Assembly (NCBI GenBank): GCA_030374805.1
Contig: JARGSG010000202.1
Location: forward strand, 124,001-188,000
Source: Gracilaria gracilis
Taxonomy: Eukaryota; Rhodophyta; Florideophyceae; Gracilariales; Gracilariaceae
Direction: 5' to 3'
DNA: 64,000 nucleotides
The notes beneath the pieces were generated by a model that did no database searches, was not told where the DNA came from, and saw only the letters and a list, made by a program, of their open reading frames with translations. This document shows, piece after piece, positions 52,841 to 62,195 of the stretch (within the stretch, counting starts at the first letter, position 1; each line of letters begins with the position of its first letter). The position numbers and the translations under genes were made by a program.

Positions 52841-53159
52841 GAACCCAATGTAAGTGTGTAAGTAACATATATTTAGAACTATACGGCAGCAAATAGGTAT
52901 ATATATACATAGATGGCTACTTATGGAATACGATTAGAAGAATACAAACCCTTCCAATAGTAACTCTCTATAGAGATACAGCACATCTATTCAACAACTC
53001 TCATATTAGATATCGGCCGTTTATTCTCTCACTTTTGAAACGCCTTCGCATCACGTGCCACCTCCCCCATCACTCCGTCCCACCCTCCGTGCGCCATATT
53101 ACGCTCCCCACCACTACGTCCCCCCCTCTCCCCCAACACCCCCCACACCGCTCCCCGCC

Positions 53160-56100
53160 ATGCCTAATTGCTGCTTTGAAGGCTGCTCCTTCTTCGCTCG
53201 CACCATCCCCGCAATTCAAAGGCACCAAAGAAGATGCCCCAACCGTCTCACCGCCAACAAGCGTTTCCTTTCCCCCTGCGGCAACGTCCCTCACTTCCCC
53301 CACGCAGAAAGCGTCACAAGTCCACCCTCCTACTCCCACCACCACTCCCACTTCCTCTCTCCAATCGCCCTTCCGATAACGTCCCCATCGCCGACGACGA
53401 CTCCTACCACCAGCAGCAGCTCTCCCTCTCCGTTCACACCCAAGACGCCTACCATATCGTACGCATCCCCGTCTGATCCCTCTCCCCCTCCCCACCTCCT
53501 TCACTGCCCCCCTCCTTCCCTCTCCTCAACAACCCCCACCTCGAACGAATGGTCCTCTACATATCTTCCATCGCTTCCACCCTCGGCCCCCGCAAGGGAG
53601 ACGAACTCATCTCTCTCCTCCACGACTCCTCCTTCTCCAAGTCAGCCTTCCACAACGCCGTCTCCTCCGCCTCCCAGTGTCTCAAACTTCAAACAAACCT
53701 CTTCCAACACCGAGTCACCAACATGGGTTTCACCCCCAGCACCCTCCACGACCCACAGCACCTCTTCACAGCCACCATCTTCCGAAAGGATGCTATCCAA
53801 GTCCTTAAAGTACAAATCGCACTCGCACCTTCCGACAACACCTTCTTCCACCACTTCCCCCCTACAACCTCCTCCGGCTCTCCCGCTTTCGCCCACCCCA
53901 TGGCTTCTTCCCTCGGAAAAGAAGATGTCCCAGCCCTCAAGCACGCAATCATGCAGTTCTCCAATAACTCCTGCATCTGGCACACCCCCGACTCCACCGG
54001 TATCGACTCCTTCATCGGCTTCGTCCAAGTATACTCCGACAAGTCCTCCACCTCCCTCAAATCCTCTTCCATCACCTCCTACCCCCTTCACATCACCCTC
54101 CTCAACTTCTCCGACTCGTTCCGTCGCAAATGTATCACCGACATCCTCACCCTTCTCGGATACCTTCTAACCTCTTTCAATCTCGCCACCTCCTCTCAAG
54201 ACCCCAATACCATCCCCCAAACCTCATCCAGCATCTCCCGCTCTACTAAAATGCAACTCATCCAGCGTGCTATCTCCAACCTTCACGACCCTTTTCTCTC
54301 CTCCGGCCTCAACGGCTTCCCCTTCCGTGACGCTAATGGCGTGCTCCGCCATTGTCACCCAATCATCGCCAGATACTGCGCAGACATCCCAGAAGCAAAG
54401 GACATTTTCGCCATCTCCCACGGCACCCGCCCCAAGCATCCATGCCACCGATGTACCGCCCCACGCTCCGACCTCCACCTACACATTCCATCCCCCCTCT
54501 TCGATCCCGAAACCAGACTTTCGATGCCCGCCCATCACACATTACCCTCCTCCAAGATGCTGAAAAGGCCCTCCTCGCCAGAAAGCCCAGAATCGCCCGA
54601 AACACCAAGGAAAAGGCCGTTGAAGCACTCCACTCCCTTTCCCTCGCAAAGTACTCTTCCCTCTTCGAACCTTACCCTCTCCTCAACATCACCCCTCTCC
54701 TCTCCCCTTACAACATCTTCCCCTTCGAACCACTCCATAACTTCCACCTCGACATCTCCAAGCTCACCAAGCTCGCAGCTATCGAGAGACTTAAGTCAGA
54801 ATCACTCTTCACTACCCCCCGTTCCTCCAAGTCCCGTCGTTCCTTCAACTCCGTCCGCTCCTCCATCCTGAAAAACGCGAACACCATCCTCGCCGTTATC
54901 GAAAAGCACTCCCCAGCCACAGGACTCCACATCGACTTTTCCTCCTCCGACAACGGTCAAACTCTCAACGGGTTCTTCACTACCGACGCCTTGCGTGGTA
55001 TGCTCGAAGCAAAAGACTACCGCGCACTGGACATGGTCTTCCCCTTCATCGGCGCCTTCTTCGACCGCTGCTGTGACGAGGTCGATGCCGCTCCCATCAC
55101 TTCCGTTTTCACCAAGTACTCCGATCTTCTCCTCTTCTTCATGAGATACAACACCTCCGCAGAATGGACCGACTCCTGCCTCACCGACCTCCAATTCCAA
55201 ATCCGCTCCTTCAAGCCCACAGCCGTACTCGTCCTCGGCCCCCACCACACTTTCAGCCTTGGCACTCTCAAGTTCCATCTCCTCGACCACATCATCGAGG
55301 ACATTCGCCGCTTCGGAGGCCTCCACTTTAACGATGCCGGCATATTCGAACACGCCCACTCCCTGTTCAAGTCACACTACTCCAAATACTCAAAGCGCAG
55401 GTCCACCGCACATGAAGAAACCATTCGCGCCATCCATCACTCCAACGCCACCAAAGATTGGAACCCCATTTCCACCAACCCCTCCATCACTTCCTCCACT
55501 CCTGCCCTCGCCTCCCCCATCCAATCCCGCCAACCCGGTTTGGTCCGTGATGGAAAACTCATCTCATTCGCTGATCTCATCAACGCCCACAAATTCCTCC
55601 ACTCTAATCCTCATTTCAATCCCAAATCTCTACAAGACCTCTTCCCCCCCGACACTTTCTCAATCCTCCAACAGATTGGAAAACACGCCCTCCCTTCATT
55701 CATCACTCTTTCTCTCGAAGTCCTAGAACTCTTAGAGAACTCCTCCACTCTCTGTCGCACGCGAATCACCGTAGTCAACTCCGCTTACGTCGACGGCGGT
55801 TATGTCCCATCACTCGACCACTACATTGAAGAGCGGAACGAGCTCGCCCTCCAGGATTCTCCAGTCCCTCTCATCCAACGAATATTTGCTGCCCCGTCCT
55901 TCGGTCCTTCTAAATCCCCAAAGTTCTCTCACTTCCTCGTCGCAGGCACCAGCTCCTCCAACTCCACCCCCATCGTCTGGGTCTGCAAACTCATCTCTCT
56001 TCTTCGCTTCACCCTTCCTTCTTCCACTCCATATTCCAAGGAGTTCGTCTTCGTACAGTTCATGGAGCTCCTCCCGCCAAGCGCCGGAGTCGATGTCACC

Positions 56101-56211
56101 CTCATCCGCGTATGTCTCCGACGGGCAACAGACGACCAACATAACCACACCGCCCATCCAGTTCCCATCTCCACCCACTCCACATCCGACAACGTTTCTC
56201 CATGGTTTTGA
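53160..56211 (+). pseudogene. Plavaka-like (KDZ-type) transposase, right copy
   Basis: ATG at 53160. N-terminal C2HC finger CCFEGCSFFARTIPAIQRHQRRC, then a Ser/Pro linker. The core (ORF 53549-54871) has NNPHLERM at its start, VQVYSDKSSTSLKSSSITSY with PLHITLLNFS (first acidic catalytic position in Plavaka relatives), RHCHPIIARYCADIPEA and PCHRC. The C-terminal part (to 56211) has LKFHLLDHIIEDIRRFGG, IFEHAHSLFKSHY and VWVCKLI...FVFVQF. This pattern is that of Plavaka/KDZ transposases known mostly from fungi. Coding runs across three frames with a TGA at 53477, identical in the left copy, so a common ancestor was already broken. The C-terminus is longer and better preserved than in the left copy. 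Short introns could explain some frame changes, but none are evident. Confidence 0.8.
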
Positions 56212-56514
56212 CTCATCCCTTTCTCTCCTATCCTTGGCTCCGTTCTTGTTCTCCGCCAGAACTACCCCGCATCCCCCTCCAATTCGCGCCTCCATTGACG
56301 TTTCCATAGATTCTACTTGAACAGATTCTACCGAGACCCCACCTACAGGCCCTACCTCCCACCTCCCGCATAGCACTCATTCCATATGATTTTCATAAAC
56401 CAATCGCTACCACCCTCTTCGACAGGAAAGATTGGAGATAGATATGGGATGAAGAAGATATACCACTTCTTCATCATCCCACAGCTACCACCACTCCTCC
56501 CACTCTTATTCAAC

Positions 56515-58281
56515 CTACCCTCTCACCTCTCCCCTTTTTGCCCCATCCCTACCCTCTCCCCGGTGCCCAACCAAAGGACTGAAACTGGGCTTCTCTGGTC
56601 GGCACGCTGCTATGTAGCAATCAAGAACCGCTCCAAGTCTCCGCGTAAAATTCGCCATAAAGTATTCCTCCCTCACCGCTAGATTTACCTTCTCCCTCGA
56701 TGGAATCCACAGCCCAACCGTCGCAGTTCTCTCCAAATTTCAGGACACACACCTCGGATCCCCCTCTTAAAACCCATCGTTCTCAAACTCTTCGCCGTGC
56801 TCGTCCCCCACCAATTCCCATGTTACCTTCAATATATCCTCCACTGCCCTCGGCAGATACCTCCCATACATTGTAGAAAACAAGAGTTGCCTTGTTTCTC
56901 CACGTCCCACACCCTCGTTTATCGTTTTCACAACACACCCAATCCACTCATCAAGTCTGGCGAGGTGCATCACCGCCCCATCCACGTAATGCTTTTCCCC
57001 ATTACATTTGGTCTCCACTGCGTATATCATGTACTCCTCCAACACTGCCACCGCCATTCAGTTCTTGAAATACTTGTCTTCATCATCACAGCCCCACTCT
57101 GGAGCATGCACAGTTGACACAGAGTACGACAGATCTTCGAAACGGCTCATTTTCCACGCACACAATTTGTTCATCCCATTTTCTTCACTTCCCATAAGCT
57201 TCTCGCGAGCTTCGCACATCTGCTTCTTCAACTCCTCACCAAGTTCCGTCCACTCGCTAGGCTTCACCCGCTTCGCAATAAAATCATATCCCAGTAAAGA
57301 GAATAATCTGTCCCGAGCAGCCCACTTTCGCACCCAAATCACATTGCTTATCGTCTGCTTCATCCGCTGCTTCAGACACTTGTCCGCGCTTACACTCTCC
57401 ACGCACTCTTGTTTCCTCCCCGCTTCCCTTATCTTCTCCCACGTCTCTCCCATTATTTCTGTCTCGAACACATACTTCAAAAAAACATCACTTCCACCGT
57501 CTGTTGATGGTGTGTACGTCCTCATCTCATATGCAACCTGAATTGGGCACCTAGGCACCATCTCCTTCTCCCCAACTACAAACATGCTCCCCTCTCTACT
57601 TTCTCCCAGCGTCTCACTCCTGCTCTTCCAGCTTCTACCAACGTTTTCCGTGTCGAAACAAAGTTCAGACGCCTCCAACTTCGCATAATGAAGAATCCTA
57701 TCATATATAGCCCTTGCGAATCCATAAAAACATTCTTCCACTCCTATATCATACTTTCGACGCCCTCTCACCTTCTTTCCTCCACCACCTCGCTTTCTCC
57801 CCTTCAATGCCTCCCGAAGACTTTCGATCAACACATTTTGCGGTTTATTTTCCTCCCTTAGGCGTCCCAGCTCTTCCTACGTCAGCTTCAAACTCACCAT
57901 CAATGTATAGTGATCTTCTTTCATATTTTCCAACTGTCCCTTCAGTGAATTCACCCTCTGAACGAGTGCAGACCATGGCAATACGCTTAAGTTCTTCTCA
58001 TTCCTTTCCCGTTCCCTTGTAGATCCCCATTCATCTCCTCGAATTCTACCTCCACTTTCTCCACGACCGCCGTCACTTTCGTGTCCCACATCCTTCGGAA
58101 GTAAAACGGTGTTGCGCCTTACAAGCATCCTTTGGGGTGTCAGTGACGGCGTCTCCACGACATTCACTTCCCCACGCCGTTCTGTTTGTACGTCGTCCTC
58201 CCCTTCGAAATCCCTCTCAACCACTGCTGCTGTCCCTCCGACAATTTCGTTGGTTGATCCACCACTTCTACGTCGTACCAC
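56515..58281 (-). pseudogene. Unknown coiled-coil element gene, right copy
   Basis: Minus-strand counterpart of 34141-35907, with the same four in-frame stops. Upstream, a coding-like frame (QENANREKEGVGRVRRMAE, 58303-58539) ends just before it and differs in frame between arms. The start of this gene is therefore unclear. Near-identical sequence in the arms shows a recent duplication. Function unknown. Confidence 0.55.
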
Positions 58282-58757
58282 TCTCCCGTTCGCATGTTCT
58301 CGTCACTTATCTCGCCCCTTTTCTACAACTTCAACACCCACCAATCCATGAACCACACTCCCTATTCTTCTCGCACTACCCTCCCCTGTTTCACGTTCTG
58401 CCATTCGCCGCACACGCCCCACTCCTTCTTTCTCCCGGTTCGCATTCTCTTGAAACCAATGCTTTCCTTCTCTGGCACTCCATTTGGCGTCACAACAACC
58501 AAACTCTCCACTCCTCGCGTCCTCGCCGGGTGACCACACCTCACTGTCTCCCTTTCTCCTTCCACCTCTTCGGGTACCGCAGCCTGAGGCACTTTATCAC
58601 CGTTAGTTCCCTTTCTTCCTCAAAGATCCCCACTACCTAATATGGTACTACTCCTTGCTATCGTTCTTCCTTCGACACTCGTACGAAGCTCTTAACCCTT
58701 CACTATCATATCCGCGCTATCGCTCTCCTCTAAAACTTGCGCAGTCTCCGCGCCCCT

Positions 58758-59390
58758 TCAACGAACATCTCTCTCCCGACCACCGCGCAGAATCTTCTTC
58801 GGCATACCTCGCTGCGCTCCTATGCTGTTCTTAGGACTACCTTTTTGATCTCTTGCGTTCGCAATAGGTTTCGTCACCACAATGCTTACCGTTCGCTCCG
58901 TTCGCTCCGTTCGCTCCGATGGTCCGGTTTCGACGCTCCTCGCCGCACCGACGCTTCTCACCCCACCGTCGCTCCTCGCCGCACCGTCGCTCCTCGCCGC
59001 ACCGTCGCTCCTTGCCGCACCGACGCTCCTCACCGAACCGTCGCTCCTCGCCGCACCGACGCTCCTCGCCACACCGTAGCTCCTCGCCGCACCATCGCTC
59101 CTCGCCCCACCGTCGCTCCTCGCCGCACCGTGGCTCCTCGCCGCACCGTGGCTCCTCGCCGCACCGTCGCTCCTCGCCGCACCGTCGCTCCTCGCCACAC
59201 CGACGCTTTTCGCCGCACCGTTGCTCCTCTCCGCACCCTTCCTCCCCTTCCCACGTAAACCACTCCGAGGCGCACGCGTACTACGAGCGGTGCGAACTTC
59301 GCCACTTACCGTTTCGGCACGCCTTCGGCTCTTTGACGCGTGACCGCTAACCTCCTCCGCAGCCACACTCCTCGTTTTACGTTTTGCCAT
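58758..59390 (-). CDS. Basic (DGAARS)n repeat protein, right copy
   Basis: Starts at ATG 59390 (MAKRKTRS). It has the same organisation as the left copy at 33118-33687, with more hexapeptide units (SDGAARS, SHGAARS, SYGVARS variants). The SERTERTERTVSIVVTKPIANARDQ segment after the array is conserved. Its C-terminal end differs from the left copy. The frame stays open despite repeat-number change, as expected when units are 18 bp. Confidence 0.6.
   Translation of the reverse strand: MAKRKTRSVAAEEVSGHASKSRRRAETVSGEVRTARSTRAPRSGLRGKGRKGAERSNGAAKSVGVARSDGAARSDGAARSHGAARSHGAARSDGGARSDGAARSYGVARSVGAARSDGSVRSVGAARSDGAARSDGAARSDGGVRSVGAARSVETGPSERTERTERTVSIVVTKPIANARDQKGSPKNSIGAQRGMPKKILRGGRERDVR
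58935..59230 (-). repeat. 18-bp minisatellite, right arm
   Basis: About sixteen degenerate 18-bp units (GCTCCTCGCCGCACCGTC on the plus strand). More units than the left array at 33262-33490. Confidence 0.8.
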
Positions 59391-59846
59391 ATACAATCCG
59401 AACGGTTCCTCGCGGTTGACGCTGGGCTCACGACGTCTTAGCCGCTGACCGTGATCGAAGGTCACTGGAATCGGAACTGCTCTGCTCTCGACGTGTTTAG
59501 CACTCGCCGTGAGCGAACGTCACCGATCGAATGCACACCCCCAATCGAGGGGAGTGTGGTGGAAATCACCGAGTGCGGTTTTTTATTTCTCGATTCCAAA
59601 ACGATAAAATTACACCGAAATCTCCATTTCTGAATAGTTCTCATAATGTTAAAAAACGTACAAGGTTTCGCATCATATTCGATGCCGTTCACTACCTTTT
59701 ATGTATCTACGTACCTCCATCTTGCACTTGAGCTAAAGTGTTTAGTTTCTAATTCGTGCTCGAAGGCGAAGTTGGAATGCAATAAGTGTCACTTCATTAT
59801 CGAGGTTTAGAGTGTTGTTTTACATGTAGCTAATTTACTACACGTT

Positions 59847-60303
59847 CTAATCGATTACTATAATATGATTTGCCGATGTACCCCAGCTATACTCTACTCC
59901 ATAATCCGCGAACAACTCTTCTCCCACTTCCAGTTTCCGAAGTGCTCTCACCGCAAGCATTTGGTATTCTCGTAGTTGATGCGGGGTGCGTTCTGTATTT
60001 GGAGTTCGAATGACCCGCACATTTGCAGTCCTTCACTTCGTCACACCATCCGCAACTGCATCAATGTCCTTATCGCCTTCCATGTATTTGGGATCGTTAA
60101 TCGTTCCACCCAATGAAAAAAGAGCGGAGACAATGCATACAGGTAGTAAACTTACTCCTTGTCTTCTTTCTGGGAGGTTATGGAATATATCGCCGCGGAC
60201 GTTAAACTCCATCGCATACTTCCGAATGCGTTCGGAAGTGGCTCCAAATAAACCTTCACCATATTTCTTGTGTACCTCTTTTCTCTTCGTTAGGTCATGG
60301 TAC
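59847..60303 (-). pseudogene. SET-domain remnant joined to the gene's own leader by an internal deletion
   Basis: Minus-strand reading gives YHDLTKRKEVHKKYGEGLFGATS...GGTINDPKYMEGDKDIDAV, which equals the middle of the left SET domain, followed by its end down to 59847. Just upstream (60304-60490) is the C/T-rich leader found before 29543 on the left. The junction corresponds to left positions about 29463 and 32204. About 2.74 kb is lost, including the N-terminus, the whole methyltransferase and the SET start. Confidence 0.8.
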
Positions 60304-60589
60304 AGGGGGATTGCAGCGGAGGGGAGGAAACAGCGCACGGGAGACTGCAGCGGGCGGGGGATAACTGCCGACGAGATATGAAAGTGCGTGGGAGACGGGA
60401 GTGGGCGGGAGAGGATAGCAACGATACAGCACAAACCAGGTTCTTTCAACACGACAGGGAGAGGTACAAGATGCCTGAGCTGCACGTGAACCCGTAAAGA
60501 GGTGTCAGGGAAAGCGGCAAAACTCGAAAGATACGGAACTGGGTGATTGCAAACATATACGCAAAGTTATAGAGAACGGCTGTTAGGAC

Positions 60590-60998
60590 AACGGACCGGG
60601 GTAGCGTGGCGCTTTATCAGTGCACTGATGAAGTGCCAAGACCCCTCGGTCCGCTCTCCTACCAAAAAAATATTTTATATTCCATATTTTTCGACGACAG
60701 CCTAAGAAAGCGGACCGGGGTGTCGTGGCGCTTCATCTGTGCACCAATGAAGTGCCACGGCACCCCGGTCCGCTGTCCCAACGCGCCGTGAGTGATGAAG
60801 CTGGGGCCTTGGCACACGTGGCACCGCCAACGAGCCATTAGCGGTGAAATTTGCCCGCCGTCAACCCGCCGTGTGTGATGAAACTGGGGTACTGGCATAC
60901 GTGGCACCGCCAACCTCTCTGGGACAGCGGACCGGGGTGTCGTGGCGCTTCATCGGTGCACCGATGAAGCGTCCCGACACCCCGGTTTGCTGTCCCAA
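60590..60998. repeat. Palindrome array, right block (three hairpins)
   Basis: Near-perfect ~76-bp palindromes at about 60590-60663, 60705-60780 and 60921-60998; the last two start 216 bp apart. Consensus arms as on the left. Confidence 0.8.
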
Positions 60999-61079
60999 CG
61001 CGCCGTGATTGCCGATCGGCTGGCCCAGGGTGAAACGAACATGGATCCCGACTCAAACGATTTCCTGCTCTCACTCTAT

Positions 61080-61410
61080 TCAATACCTCTTACTATGGCT
61101 ACTCTATTCTTAACGGATGTCCCAATCCTAGCTTCAAAGCGCAAGCACCATATAAATAGGGCATCCTCTATACAAAATAAAGATAGAAGATGTACTAACT
61201 TTATCTCATATAGCGGATGTCCTATTCCTAGCAATAAAACGAGAGAGTGTGTGAAAACCTCCGCAAGCACCATAGAAATAGTACATCCTCTCCAAAAAAT
61301 TAATATAAAAGATGTACTAACTTAATCTCATATAACGGATGTCCTATTAGTAGCAACAAAGCGTGAGGGTGTGCCACCTTCTACGGAGATACATCGTTCT
61401 ATTCCCGCAA
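61080..61410 (-). repeat. Tandem GGACATCC-type repeats, right arm
   Basis: Inverted counterparts of the units at 23600-23796 and 27683-27800, without the hAT insertion. This shows the pre-insertion state. Confidence 0.7.
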
Positions 61411-61486
61411 CCGAGACTTACTTTCGGTTGTGGAAGAAGATGAATATATCCCGGTAGAAAGGTGTTGCGAGGGGGAGTGGGGACGG

Positions 61487-61494
61487 CTTTTATA
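61487..61494 (-). promoter_or_regulatory. TATA-like box, right arm copy
   Basis: Minus-strand TATAAAAG in the block equivalent to 23482-23489. Role unproven. Confidence 0.3.
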
Positions 61495-61597
61495 CAGCAG
61501 CACACGTGTGGTTGGGGTGGCTCGGATGAAATGTTGAAAAAATTAATATCATCTTTGTCCAGCCGCTCGTTTCAAAAAAACTCAAAGTAATTTTTTG

Positions 61598-61890
61598 GGA
61601 CAGCGGACCGGAGTATCATGGCGCGTCATCGGGGCACCGATGAAGCGCCACGACACCCCGGTCCCCTGGCCCAACGCGCCGTGAGTGATGAAGCCGGGGC
61701 AGTGGCACACGCGTTACCGCCAACGATCCGTAAGCGGTGAAATTCGCCCGCCGTCAACGTGCTGTGTGTGATGAAACTGCGGTGCAGGCATACGTGGCAC
61801 CGCCAAAATGCCGGGGACAGCGAACCGGGGTGTCTTGGCGCTTTATCGGTGCACCGATGAAGCGCTACGACACCCCGATCCGCTGTCTCA
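61598..61890. repeat. Palindrome array, right outer block (two hairpins)
   Basis: Palindromes at about 61598 and 61814, 216 bp apart, equivalent to left block 1. The outer one lies about 300 bp upstream of the unknown gene starting at 62196. Confidence 0.85.
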
Positions 61891-62195
61891 GAGTGAAATT
61901 AGTGCGCCACAAATTTTATTTATTTCTTTATTGCTCAAACATTGTTGTACAAGTGTACTATAGATATTAGCAGCGTTAGTAGCTTTATGTAGATTTGTAA
62001 ACGTCCCGCCAGTACGCTATAAAATTTTTAAATAGGCACAGTGTATAGTTTAAACTAATATTGAGCGGACGCGCATCCGTGATGAAGTAGACGGAAAGGA
62101 ACGAGATTGAAAGTTACAACTAGCTAACCGATCTCGCGAGCGTTCTCGACGGTCGTAAACAACCTTTTCCATTCTATCATCCGCGTGTTACCGCG

